From Betaproteobacteria bacterium Ga0077523 (lineage in GTDB: Bacteria; Pseudomonadota; Gammaproteobacteria; Burkholderiales; Ga0077523), in assembly GCA_001464695.1 (NCBI GenBank), contig LNDQ01000112.1:166835-230834 (forward strand): a DNA stretch of 64,000 nt, read 5' to 3'. Of this stretch, positions 48,392 to 58,072 are shown piece after piece. Below the pieces are notes generated by a model, which was not told where the DNA came from, did no database searches, and saw nothing but the letters and a program-made list of their open reading frames with translations. The position numbers and the translations under genes are program-made. Numbering within the stretch: position 1 is the stretch's first letter; every line of letters starts with the position of its first letter.

Positions 48392-49234
48392 TTGATCAAG
48401 GATGGTGTCGTGAACGCACAAATCGATGCGCAACCCGGGGATGAGTTCGACAGCAGCACGCCCGCGGAAGCGCTCAGGTCACGTTTTTCGGTTTTACCTG
48501 GAGCATCGGAGCAAGTGCGTAACGAAGTTTTCCGCCTGCGGCATGAGATTTTCTGTGACGAGTTCAGACTGTTCGACAAGCGAATGGACGGCCTCGAACA
48601 GGATGAATTCGATGCCCATTCCGTCCAGCTGCTGCTGAAGCACGCGCGGACGGGTCAACCGGTCGGCTGCGTTCGGGTCGTCAAGACCCGTCCCGGCAAT
48701 CACGCCTACCCGCTTCCATTCGAGAAGTACTGTGGCGAGATGCTGAACCAGACCACCATCGATCTATCGAGCCTGCCTCGCGACAAGATCGCCGAGGTGT
48801 CTCGCCTGGGTGTGGCACCGACGTTCCGGCGCCGCAAGGGCGAGGCCCATCGCCCGGCACCGTTGCTCGACGCAGGTGTCGAGAACTCGGATCACGTCGA
48901 GAACCCGCGGCGCTACCCGTACATCCTTATTTCGCTCTACCTGGGATCGGTGGCGATCGCCCACCACGAAGGGATCGAAACTCTCTTCACCTTCACCGAG
49001 ATCCGCTTGGTCGAGCATTTCCAGCGCCTCGGCGTGCCGATCACTCCGATCCATCCGCCGGTGTCGCACAAAGGCGTTCGCCTGCCTTGCATGCTGGATG
49101 TCAACGAGACCGTTGCCGGATTTCAGCCGTACGTGCGAGGGCTGTACGACGAAATCGTTTCGCAGATGGACCGCCAGTACTCGGGTGGCATGAGTGACGG
49201 GCTCGAGATAAAGACGGGTAAGTCCGCCACCTGA
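48392..49234 (+). CDS. PEP-CTERM/exosortase system-associated acyltransferase (N-acyl amino acid synthase-like)
   Basis: FSVLPGASEQVRNEVFRLRHEIFCDEFRLFD...; LuxI/FeeM-type acyltransferase features. Confidence 0.88.
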   Translation: MIKDGVVNAQIDAQPGDEFDSSTPAEALRSRFSVLPGASEQVRNEVFRLRHEIFCDEFRLFDKRMDGLEQDEFDAHSVQLLLKHARTGQPVGCVRVVKTRPGNHAYPLPFEKYCGEMLNQTTIDLSSLPRDKIAEVSRLGVAPTFRRRKGEAHRPAPLLDAGVENSDHVENPRRYPYILISLYLGSVAIAHHEGIETLFTFTEIRLVEHFQRLGVPITPIHPPVSHKGVRLPCMLDVNETVAGFQPYVRGLYDEIVSQMDRQYSGGMSDGLEIKTGKSAT

Positions 49235-49248
49235 ATCGAATCGTTTCG

Positions 49249-50308
49249 GTGAGCGCCCGCAACGTGAAGATACCGGAACCGGCGCGCAGTGTTCTCGAAC
49301 TCGCGCGCTGGGCACCTAGCGCAGACAACACTCAGCCCTGGCGGTTCTCTGTGGTGGACGGACACCGTTTTACAGTCCACCTGTATGACACGAGCGATGA
49401 TTGCGTCTACGACCTGGATGGCAGGATATCTCAGATCGCGTGGGGCACGTTGCTTGAGAACATCGCAATCGCCGCGACTGCAAGAGCGTGTCGTGCGCAC
49501 TTTTCGTTTCGTTTGAGGGTCGGCGAAGAACGCGGGGAGATCGATGTCCTGCTAGACCCGGAATCGTCCGGAACGCCGTTCCCTACGAATGAAGCCCCTC
49601 TTGGCGGAACAAAAATCAGCACTCGAAGCGAGTGTCGCCCCAAATCATCGCGTTCTATGGCATGAGGGTTGGCTACAGCGGATCACGATGGCCCGGCTAC
49701 TGGCTCTGAATGGCAAAGTTAGGTTGTTGCTTCCCGAGGCCTTCGACGTACATCGACGGTCGATCGAATGGGGTGCTTTTCAAAGCGAAGATCGGATTCC
49801 GGATCACGCTATCGGACTCGATCCGATCCTACTCAAGGTTACTGAGTGGGCATTCCGATCTTGGGAGCGCCTTGACTTTCTCAACAGATACCTTGCCGGC
49901 ACAGTGTTCCCGCGGCTAGAACTCGATTTCTTCCCGGCTGTTCGATGCGGGGCACATTTCGCGCTGATTGCGACCTCGGTCCCCCAAACAAAAGAGCAAT
50001 TCATTGATGGTGGGCGGGCGGTCCAACGATTCTGGCTGACAGCAGACTGTTTAGGTTTGAAGCTTCAACCTGCGGTCAGTCCGCTGGTTTTCGCGCGCTA
50101 TCTGAACGAGCATCTAACCTTTACGGCAAACGATTACATACGACTACTTGCCGAAGAAGTTCGGGATGGTATGGCAAGCATTCTCGGTGGTAGATCCGTG
50201 TTGAAGTCTACTGTGTTCGCGGGACGAATCGGGTTTGGCAAACCGCCAAAATCGCGATCTGTCCGATTGCCGCTTTCGAGATTGATAGTGCCGAAGTCTC
50301 CTCAATAG
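49249..50308 (+). pseudogene. nitroreductase family protein (ThiF/MoeY-linked type), apparent frameshift about 49556-49585
   Basis: Frame 1 ARSVLELARWAPSADNTQPWRFSVV...IDVLLDPES continues in frame 2 as ERRSLRMKPLLAEQKSALEAS...AVQRFWLTADCLGLKLQPAVSPLVFARYL. Confidence 0.7.
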
Positions 50309-50457
50309 GCATGTGGTCCATGCGTGGCGTCTGACCACGACGATCAAGCGATTGACCTTCCCTAACGCTGGTGCACTCAAGTCGCCCCGCAATGAGAGAA
50401 GAAGTGGAGACTGGTTACCATCGCTGCGTCCGAAAGGTCCATCTAGGTACCAGAAAG

Positions 50458-50485
50458 CAGAAGGGCTCCCAAGGGAGCCCTTCTG
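50458..50485. terminator. perfect 13-bp hairpin between convergent genes
   Basis: CAGAAGGGCTCCC-AA-GGGAGCCCTTCTG; no clear T-tract. Confidence 0.6.
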
Positions 50486-50505
50486 CCAAATACTGTCGTG
50501 TCGCA

Positions 50506-51414
50506 CTAGGCGAGATTCGTGTTCCGCTTTCCACGCCGTGAGAAGCTACCGAGCGCAACAGCCGCAAGTCCTAGTAGAGCAAGAGAGCCCGGCTCAGGAA
50601 TGTAGTTTGCACGAACCGGATCGTTGCTGATCAGTTGCCACTTATCTGCGTCCGGAACGTTCGGAGAGGCAGATGCGCAAATCGCGCCAGGCAGCAAGCT
50701 TGAATTCGGGCACACAGTCCCTTGCGCCAGAAGGTCACGCGCACCAAACGGGGTCCCGAATCCATTCGTATCGAAATTCGACTCGTGGCTTCCGCCCGTT
50801 ACGTTGAGGTAACCAGCGAAGTCGCCGTTCAACGGGAAACCGGTCGATACCACGGTACCCCGAAACTCTGTACCGGCCGCGGCGATTCCATCTGCGGACT
50901 CAGTCGAGAGGAAGAGCGCCCCACCCACGACGTTGCTTACTGTGTTGTAGCAAAGGTCGCCAATCGCGCATCCGCCGCCAGCGGCAGCATATCCCTGCAA
51001 GCCTTGCCCGGAATTCAGATTGATGGGGTTGATGTAGAAGTCGAAGGCTCCGTCCGACGTCGTGTAGTCAAATCCGCCTGCGCTGGGAACAACGGTCGCA
51101 ACTGTCTGATGGAACACGCCGGAGATGAAAGCTCCGTCTTGGCCGGAAGTCCAGACATTGAAAGCATCGCCGTTCGTGTCGATTCCGGAGATGGAGGTAA
51201 CCCGGAGCACCCCAAAAATGGTAGCGCCAGGGGTCAAATCCAAGTTCGTTCCGGTTCCACTCGCTCCAGCACCGAGCACTCCCACGTTCTCGAAGTTCTG
51301 GAACTTGATTTCAAGGGGACCGGTATAGCCGCCAAGTGAAAAAACAGGCGCCGCTTGGGATCCGGTTGCAGCAATTCCGAGGGCTAGAATGGCTGCGCTA
51401 AGTACCTTTTTCAT
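50506..51414 (-). CDS. PEP-CTERM sorting domain-containing protein
   Basis: Signal peptide MKKVLSAAILALGIAATGSQAAPVF; C-terminus IPEPGSLALLGLAAVALGSFSRRGKRNTNLA. Confidence 0.93.
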   Translation of the reverse strand: MKKVLSAAILALGIAATGSQAAPVFSLGGYTGPLEIKFQNFENVGVLGAGASGTGTNLDLTPGATIFGVLRVTSISGIDTNGDAFNVWTSGQDGAFISGVFHQTVATVVPSAGGFDYTTSDGAFDFYINPINLNSGQGLQGYAAAGGGCAIGDLCYNTVSNVVGGALFLSTESADGIAAAGTEFRGTVVSTGFPLNGDFAGYLNVTGGSHESNFDTNGFGTPFGARDLLAQGTVCPNSSLLPGAICASASPNVPDADKWQLISNDPVRANYIPEPGSLALLGLAAVALGSFSRRGKRNTNLA

Positions 51415-51465
51415 TTCGGTTGTCTCCTGAGTAACGTCGGAAAGTGCGTCTGCGCCAAACGTATA

Positions 51466-51481
51466 GGCATACAGTGTGCCA
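51466..51481 (-). promoter_or_regulatory. putative sigma-54 promoter of PEP-CTERM gene
   Basis: Minus-strand TGGCACACTGTATGCC; GG-N10-GC; -24 half TGGCAC is consensus. Confidence 0.6.
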
Positions 51482-51551
51482 ACGAAAAATACCTATAATT
51501 ATGAATAAGTTGAGATCATTTTTTTTCTTGCAGCACTCCAGCTGCAAGAGT

Positions 51552-51572
51552 CTTGTCAGGAAAACCGACAGT
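51552..51572 (-). promoter_or_regulatory. putative enhancer-type site (GTCGR-N6-TKACA)
   Basis: Minus-strand ACTGTCGGTTTTCCTGACAAG; 70 bp from the -24 element. Confidence 0.5.
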
Positions 51573-51827
51573 CTGGCATTGGTCCGAGCCGGCGCTTTTT
51601 TTTTGCGTGCGTCCCGGCGGATAGGCTTTTGGCTACGTAACTATTTGATGCTGCGACTGTGGATGCTCTGACTAGGCCCTCGCGTAGTCACCTCGGCTGC
51701 GTGGCTGACTGTTTGGCTTGCCCTTGCGTGCCCTGACGACCGTCAGGTCTGTCGAATTCTGAGTTGCGGCGACCTGCTAGAACAACTCTGCGTCACGCTA
51801 GGAATCACGACGTGCCTTCCCGGACGC

Positions 51828-53105
51828 CTAGACGCTCTGCCGCAGGGCCTCGACGACCTTCACGCGCGATACGCGCAGAGCCGGGACCAGCGCCGCGAGC
51901 ACCGTAGCCGCAAAGCTGATGGCAAAGCCCACGGCGATGGCCTGTGGCGTGAGCTGGATGTACGCGGTGTAAGACAAATCGGCATTCGGTGGCGGCGGCA
52001 TCGGAATTCCCACCTTCGAGACACCGTACGCCACCGCCCAGGCGACGCCGACGCCGATGACGCCACCGATGACCCCGAGCATGGTGTTCTCCAGCATCAC
52101 CAGCCGGAAAATGAGGCCGCTACGGTTGCCCAGGGCCCGGGCGGTGCCGAACTCGGCAACCCGTTCGAAGACGGAGGTGTTGACGGCGTTCACCACGCTC
52201 AACAGCACCATCAGCAGGATGATGAGCTGCAGACCCCCGAACTGGCGGTGATACAGCTCCACCGTCTTGGGGTAGAAGTCGTTCAGCTGGTCCCAGGTCC
52301 GCACTTCCTGGTCCCGCCAGACCGTACGCTCGGTGAGGATGCGCGCGACTTCCTTGGTGTCAGCGGTGCGCTTCAGCGCCACCACGAGCGTGTTGGCGCT
52401 CTTGGTGTTGAGCAGTTCTTGCGCTGCAGCAAGCGGCATCTTGATGGCACGATTGTCGTACTCCTTCGAGAAGGTCTGGAAGGTGCCGACCACCTCGAGG
52501 TCGAGCGTGTTGGTGGCCCCGTCCGAAGTGCTCACTACTACAACCACCTGGGCCCCGGGCTTCAGCTTCAGGGCGCTCGCGACCCCGTGCCCGAGGATGG
52601 CGGTGTAGTGGTCCTTGGCGTTGAGCCGGCGGCCCGACGACATCTTGAGGAAGGTGCCGAGCTTCTCTTCCTTCTCGGGCTCGATGCCCTCGCCGATGAT
52701 CGCGAGGTCGGCCTTGCCGTTATTGAGCAGGCCCGAGAACGAGAGCCGTGCCATCACGTCGTCCACCTGCGGCAGCGAGGTGATGCGCTCGCGATCGCCC
52801 TCGACGTCGGCCACCAGGTACTTGTCGGGCTGGTGCGACCCGTAGGTGTAGTAGCCGCCCTTGGCGAGCTGGATGTGGCCGGTCTGGGAGTGGACGATGG
52901 CCTCGGCGAGCTGCACGAAGATGTCCTCGACGAACCCCTGGCTCAGGATCAATGCCGCCGTTCCGAAGGCGACCGAGGCGAGGATCGAGGCCGCGCGACC
53001 CTTGTGGCGCAGCAGGTTGCGATACGCGAGGCGCAGCACCACCGAGAACGGTGTGCGGGTGGCCTTGGTGCGCTTGGCCGGCCTATCGGGCGTGTCTGAG
53101 AGCAT
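51828..53105 (-). CDS. ABC transporter permease (FtsX/LolC-like)
   Basis: RLAYRNLLRHKGRAASILASVAFGTAALILSQGF...MacB-like periplasmic domain...FERVAEFGTARALGNRSG; C-terminal FtsX. Confidence 0.9.
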   Translation of the reverse strand: MLSDTPDRPAKRTKATRTPFSVVLRLAYRNLLRHKGRAASILASVAFGTAALILSQGFVEDIFVQLAEAIVHSQTGHIQLAKGGYYTYGSHQPDKYLVADVEGDRERITSLPQVDDVMARLSFSGLLNNGKADLAIIGEGIEPEKEEKLGTFLKMSSGRRLNAKDHYTAILGHGVASALKLKPGAQVVVVVSTSDGATNTLDLEVVGTFQTFSKEYDNRAIKMPLAAAQELLNTKSANTLVVALKRTADTKEVARILTERTVWRDQEVRTWDQLNDFYPKTVELYHRQFGGLQLIILLMVLLSVVNAVNTSVFERVAEFGTARALGNRSGLIFRLVMLENTMLGVIGGVIGVGVAWAVAYGVSKVGIPMPPPPNADLSYTAYIQLTPQAIAVGFAISFAATVLAALVPALRVSRVKVVEALRQSV

Positions 53106-54369
53106 CGACGATCGACAGACGGGAAGCTTTCCACGCCGGGAAGACCCCGGCCAGGAATGCGGTGCCCACGGAGAGCAGCATCGCATCTGCCACGAGCCAC
53201 GGGGTCACCAGGATGCCGGCCACGTAGCTGCTGGCCATCCCGGGCGGTGGCGGCATCGGAATACCGACGTGGCTGATGAAGCGGGCGAGCGCGATGCCGA
53301 GGATCACCCCGATGGTGCCGCCCACCACGCCCATGACCGTGCCCTCGACCAGGAACCGGCGCAGCACGGTGCGGCGCGTGTCGCCCAGCGCCATGCAGGT
53401 GCCGATCTCGCCGGTGCGGTCGCGCACGTTGGTCATCATGGTGTTCGAGATGCTGAGGATGATGATGAAGGCGATCATCAGCTTGACCACCAGCACCTGC
53501 TTGGAGAAGAGCGACACGGTCTTGTTGTAGAAGTCCGCGGCCGACGTTTCGTACCAGGGCGTGAGCTGCAGCTCCTGTTGCGGCACCTTGTCGCGGATGC
53601 GCTTCATGGTGCGGTCGGTCTGGGAGGTCTTGTCCAGCAACACCAGCCAGGCGTGCACGCCTTCGGTCCGGAGGAGCCCCTGCGAGGTCTTGAGGGGCAG
53701 GCGCAGGGCAAAATCGTCGTAGGCCTTGGTGATGGTGGAGAAGATGCCCGTGACCTTCACCTCCAGGGCGTTGATGCCGCCCGACTGCGTGTTCGCCACC
53801 AGGACGACCGTATCGCCGGTCTTCACGCCCAGGTTCTGGGCGAGACCCTGGCCGACGATGACCTCCTTGGCGTCGGTGGTCGATAGATCCGCGCCTTCGA
53901 GCAGCTTGAGCGTACCCGAGAGCTTGCGCTCCCGCTCCGGATCCACGCCGTCAGCCATGAACGAGACGGTGGATTCGCCGACGCTGATGAGGCCGTTGAA
54001 CGAAAGCCGTGGTGCGACGGTATCGACCTGGGGGAACGCTTCGATCAACTCGCGGGTGTCGTTCTTCTCCGGAATGAGATAGCGAAACGGATCGGCCGCG
54101 CCCGCGTCCAGGTAGCCCGGACGGCTCACGATGATGTGGCCGATGCGCGCGCGGATGGTGCCCTCGCGCATCGTGTCGTAGTTCCACTCGAAGAAGCCCG
54201 AGGCGAGCAGCAGCGCGACCACGCCCGACGCGATGGCCGACAGGCCGATGGCGCTGCGCCGCCGCTGGCGCACCACGTTGCGGGCCGCCAGCGAAAGGTC
54301 GAGCCTGAGGACGGCCCAGCGCTTGGCAAGCCAATCCTTCAGGAGCTCACGCTGGTATTGGGAGAACAT
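53083..54369 (-). CDS. ABC transporter permease (FtsX/LolC-like)
   Basis: LDLSLAARNVVRQRRRSAIGLSAIASGVVALLLASGFFEW...RDRTGEIGTCMALGDTRRTVLRRFLVEG. Confidence 0.9.
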   Translation of the reverse strand: MFSQYQRELLKDWLAKRWAVLRLDLSLAARNVVRQRRRSAIGLSAIASGVVALLLASGFFEWNYDTMREGTIRARIGHIIVSRPGYLDAGAADPFRYLIPEKNDTRELIEAFPQVDTVAPRLSFNGLISVGESTVSFMADGVDPERERKLSGTLKLLEGADLSTTDAKEVIVGQGLAQNLGVKTGDTVVLVANTQSGGINALEVKVTGIFSTITKAYDDFALRLPLKTSQGLLRTEGVHAWLVLLDKTSQTDRTMKRIRDKVPQQELQLTPWYETSAADFYNKTVSLFSKQVLVVKLMIAFIIILSISNTMMTNVRDRTGEIGTCMALGDTRRTVLRRFLVEGTVMGVVGGTIGVILGIALARFISHVGIPMPPPPGMASSYVAGILVTPWLVADAMLLSVGTAFLAGVFPAWKASRLSIVDALRHAR

Positions 54370-54492
54370 GCTTTCGGGATAGCCGCTGTTCCGGCGTGCT
54401 TGGGGCTGCGCGTGAGGTCACTATACTAGCGGGATGTTCCGGGTCGACGTAACAAAGCCGCTCGGCCGCTGCCACACAAGAGAGGGACAATC

Positions 54493-55374
54493 ATGGCGCC
54501 AGCACCCCGTCCGTTCGACTATTCCGAGGCTTTCTCCCGCAACGTCGGCTGGGTCACCGAAGCCGAACTGAAGACGCTGCGCAACAAGCGCGTCGCCATC
54601 GCGGGGCTCGGTGGCGTCGGCGGGCTGCACCTGCTCACGCTCACGCGCATGGGCGTGGGGAAGTTCAATCTGTCGGAGTTCGATGATTTCGATCTGCCCA
54701 ACTTCAATCGGCAGGTGGGCGCGATGATGAGCACGGTGGGCCGGCCCAAGCTCGACGTGCTGATCGAGATGGCGAAGGACATCAATCCGGAACTCGACAT
54801 CCGTGCGTTTCCCGGCGGCGTCAACGAATCGAACCTGCCCGACTTCCTCGACGGGGTGGACGTGTACGTCGACGGCATCGACTACTTCGCGTTCGACGCA
54901 CGGCGTGCCACCTATGCCGCGTGTGCGCGCAAGGGCATTCCCGCGACCATCGCCGTGCCCCTGGGCATGGGCGCCTCGGGGCTCACGTTCCTGCCGGGCG
55001 GCATGTCCTTCGACGACTACTTCGGCATGGCGGGCCAGCCGGAGCTGGAGCAGGCCATCCGCTTTCTCGTCGGCGTCTCGCCCGCGATGCTGCAACGAAC
55101 CTACGTGGCCGACCCGACTCGCGTGAATCTCGCCAAGCGCACCGGACCGTCGACGCCCATGGCGTGCATGATCTGCGCCGGCGTGGCCGCAACCGAGGCG
55201 GTGAAGCTGATGCTGGGCCGGGGCGACATCATCGCGGCACCGAGAGGGTTCCACTACGACGCCTACCGCAACAAGTACGTGAAGACGTGGCGCCCGTGGG
55301 GCCACCGCAATCCGATCACGCGGGTCATGCTGGCGATCATCAAGGCGCAGCTGCGACGCATGGGGGCGATGTGA
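54493..55374 (+). CDS. ThiF/E1-like adenylyltransferase
   Basis: RNVGWVTEAELKTLRNKRVAIAGLGGVGGLHLLTLTRMGVGKFNLSEFDDFDLPNFNRQVGA. Confidence 0.9.
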   Translation: MAPAPRPFDYSEAFSRNVGWVTEAELKTLRNKRVAIAGLGGVGGLHLLTLTRMGVGKFNLSEFDDFDLPNFNRQVGAMMSTVGRPKLDVLIEMAKDINPELDIRAFPGGVNESNLPDFLDGVDVYVDGIDYFAFDARRATYAACARKGIPATIAVPLGMGASGLTFLPGGMSFDDYFGMAGQPELEQAIRFLVGVSPAMLQRTYVADPTRVNLAKRTGPSTPMACMICAGVAATEAVKLMLGRGDIIAAPRGFHYDAYRNKYVKTWRPWGHRNPITRVMLAIIKAQLRRMGAM

Positions 55375-55479
55375 TGCAGCGGCGGGCTGGTCTCGCGACG
55401 AGCATCCGCTCGTCGGGGAGGGAATGTCGCGAGTGGGAAGTTCATCGCGCGCGGTGACGGATCGCGCGCCGGCGCTTCC

Positions 55480-55524
55480 GAAGTACGCCCCCTCCCCCGG
55501 CTACGCCGGGGGAGGATGTACTTC
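55480..55524. terminator. large GC-rich hairpin between convergent genes
   Basis: GAAGTAC..CCTCCCCCGGC-TA(C)-GCCGGGGGAGG..GTACTTC. Confidence 0.55.
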
Positions 55525-55548
55525 ACGCGATCGACCACGTCGTCTACC

Positions 55549-57144
55549 TCAGAAGTCGTACCGCGTCTCGACATACACACGATCGCGGTCGCGATAGCGG
55601 CCGATGAACCCGGTGATCGGTCCGTCGAAGATGTCGACGCCGAATGCCACGCGCAGGTTGGGTTGCAGTTTCCAGATGAGGCGCGGACGCGACAGGTATT
55701 CGCGCCGGTTGAGGCTCTGGATGTGCAGGATCTCCGCTTCCCACTTCGAGAACAGCTTCACGTTGAGCAGGAAGCTCATCCCGCTTTCGACACGGTCGAA
55801 GTACAGATCTGGGTCGTGCTCGCGGTAGATCCGCTGGAAGCCTTGCACGTTGAGCCGGGTGTCGCGCGGCAAGGTGAAGTCGAGGCCGAGCACCCAGTCC
55901 CAGGTGTCCTGTCGCACCAATCCGGTCGGCTCGCTGGTGCGGGTCACGTTGAAGCTGCGGCCATCGGTGTAGATGACCTCACCCTTCAGCACAGCCGGGC
56001 CGAGATCCTTGGACAGGGTGCCGCCCGCCTGCCAGATGCGATCGTGGCGCGCCTGCCAGGTGACCGTCGGCACGGGGGCGACGACGATTTCGCGCTGGAA
56101 AGTGGCAGAGGCATCGGTGCTGCGGTAGTAGAACGCAGTCAGGTCCCATCCGGCCTTGAGGGTGGAGGCGCGCGCCCCGTAGTTGGAATTGTTGAGGTCG
56201 CGGTCGGGAATGACCTCGGCGCGGAACTGCTGCTGGAAGCCGGGGGGCGGCGGTGCCTGGATCGGAAAGAACTCCGACCCGGGTTTGCCGATGTTGTCGT
56301 AGCTGTTGTACGGGATCCAGATGACCTCGAAGTGCGAGTCGCCGGCGAAATACTCGGCACGCGCCGCCCATTGGGGAATGCGGATGATGTCGAACGTGGG
56401 CAGCACGAACGAGCGCAGGTCCTTGGCCGACACGACGTCGGCGAAGAACAGGCCCACCATCTCGCCCCACACGATGTTCTGGCGGCCCAACCGGAGATCG
56501 ACAGCCCCGGCGCTGGTGTCGACGTAGGTCTCGCCGACCAGGAAGTCGGCGCGCTGATCTTGCTTCACCTCCTCGTTGTAGAAGCCGGAGTTGAAGTACA
56601 CAGGGTCGACGTCCCCGCGGATCGTGGCCTTCCATTTGAGGTTGGCGCCCGCCTGGCCCGACGCGCCGATCTGCCCCCGGAACACGCCGCGCGACCAGTG
56701 CGACGGATCGGCGTAGGTGTAGGCCGTCTCCTGCTGGACGAAGCCCTTGAACTTGATGTTCGCCGGTCGCGCTTCGGGCTCCTTGGCCGTCGCGGCCGCT
56801 GCCGTGCCGGTACCAAAGAGTTCGTCCTTGCTCGACGGGGCCGTGTCGCCGAACAGCTCATCCTTCGATGCGGGCGCCTTTGGTTCGCTCTTGGCCGCGG
56901 CGGCCGCTGGTGCAGCGGCTGGTGCGGCAGGTGGTGCCGCTGGTTTGGTCGTGCCAAAGAGGTCGTCCTTGCTGAGCGGTACATCCTCTTCCGTCGGCTT
57001 GGCTGGGGCCGGCTTGGGCTGCGCGGGCTTCTTCTTGGGGTCCGTCTGCGCCACCCGGGCCGGCTTCTTGGCCTCCGCGCCCCACGACGCAACAGGCAAG
57101 GCGACGGCGATGGCGATCAGGTACAGCGCAAGCGTTCTCGGCAT
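55549..57144 (-). CDS. outer-membrane beta-barrel protein, DUF1302-like, with Pro/Ala-rich linker
   Basis: Signal peptide; LRLGRQNIVWGEMVGLFFADVVSAKDLRSFVLP is DUF1302-like; C-terminal ETRYDF. Confidence 0.75.
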   Translation of the reverse strand: MPRTLALYLIAIAVALPVASWGAEAKKPARVAQTDPKKKPAQPKPAPAKPTEEDVPLSKDDLFGTTKPAAPPAAPAAAPAAAAAKSEPKAPASKDELFGDTAPSSKDELFGTGTAAAATAKEPEARPANIKFKGFVQQETAYTYADPSHWSRGVFRGQIGASGQAGANLKWKATIRGDVDPVYFNSGFYNEEVKQDQRADFLVGETYVDTSAGAVDLRLGRQNIVWGEMVGLFFADVVSAKDLRSFVLPTFDIIRIPQWAARAEYFAGDSHFEVIWIPYNSYDNIGKPGSEFFPIQAPPPPGFQQQFRAEVIPDRDLNNSNYGARASTLKAGWDLTAFYYRSTDASATFQREIVVAPVPTVTWQARHDRIWQAGGTLSKDLGPAVLKGEVIYTDGRSFNVTRTSEPTGLVRQDTWDWVLGLDFTLPRDTRLNVQGFQRIYREHDPDLYFDRVESGMSFLLNVKLFSKWEAEILHIQSLNRREYLSRPRLIWKLQPNLRVAFGVDIFDGPITGFIGRYRDRDRVYVETRYDF

Positions 57145-57245
57145 GGAGCGGTCCTGGATGTGCATTTCAGCCCTCGCCGGGCCGCCCCAAGAGGGCTGGC
57201 CCCCTGGGGGGAGAGGCCGCGAGGCCTATCGGGGGGGACTTCACG

Positions 57246-58004
57246 TCAAGTCTCGACCGGCACGGGCGCGGCGGTGCGTCGCGGGACCGGTGTGGTCTGC
57301 CACTGGCCGTCCTTGCGAACGCCGAGCAGGCGCATCACCCCGTCCTCGATGGTGACGAGGCGGTCGGCTGCGTCGATCACCTTCTTGTCGTGGGTGGAGA
57401 AGATGAAGGTGGTGCGGGAGCGGCGATTGATGTCTCGCATGAGCGCGAGGATGCCCTCGCCCGTCTTGTGATCGAGGTTGGCGGTGGGTTCGTCGGCCAG
57501 CACGATCTCGGGCTTCGTGACGAGTGCACGAGCGATCGCGACGCGTTGCCGCTGGCCGCCGGAGAGCTGGTTGGGCCGGTGCTTGCCGAACTTCTCGAGG
57601 CCGACCATCTGCAGCATCGCGTTGACGCGCTCGGCGCGATCCTCCTTGTCGAGCTCCGGCATCTGCAGCAGGGGATACTCGACGTTCTCGAAGGCCGTGA
57701 GGACCGGAAAGAGGTTGAAGGTCTGGAAGACGAAGCCGATGTTGCGGGCGCGCAGGTTGGCGAGCTGGTCGGGGGTGCGGCCCGATACGTCGTGCCCGGC
57801 GATGGCAACCTTTCCCTTGGACGGGGTGTCGATGCAACCGATGATGTTGAGCAGGGTGGACTTGCCGCTCCCGGACGGGCCGGCGATGGCGAGGAAGACG
57901 CCGCGCTCCACCGTGAGGGTGACGTCGTCCAGGGCGAGCACCGTGTGCTCCCCCAGCCGGTACTCCTTGGTGACTCTTTCGACTTCTACGACCGGCTCAG
58001 CCAT
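57246..58004 (-). CDS. ABC transporter ATP-binding protein (LolD-like)
   Basis: [60 protein letters not shown]. Confidence 0.95.
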   Translation of the reverse strand: MAEPVVEVERVTKEYRLGEHTVLALDDVTLTVERGVFLAIAGPSGSGKSTLLNIIGCIDTPSKGKVAIAGHDVSGRTPDQLANLRARNIGFVFQTFNLFPVLTAFENVEYPLLQMPELDKEDRAERVNAMLQMVGLEKFGKHRPNQLSGGQRQRVAIARALVTKPEIVLADEPTANLDHKTGEGILALMRDINRRSRTTFIFSTHDKKVIDAADRLVTIEDGVMRLLGVRKDGQWQTTPVPRRTAAPVPVET

Positions 58005-58072
58005 GGGTTTTCGTGGTACTTGAGGTTTTTGGAATTATCATACTGAGCCACAAGGAAAAAGACGAGACGACA

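Noticed and set aside
51529-51608. Long T-runs and CTTGCAGC-N6-GCTGCAAG hairpin as a Rho-independent terminator
   Set aside because: T-runs are not positioned 3' of the hairpin on either strand; the region lies upstream of a PEP-CTERM promoter.
54400-54427. TTGGGG-N16-TATACT as a sigma-70 promoter for the ThiF gene
   Set aside because: The -10 is good but the -35 is weak; too little support to list as a feature.
55516-57471. 651-aa plus-strand ORF
   Set aside because: Antisense to the DUF1302-like barrel gene; the GC-skewed frame explains it.
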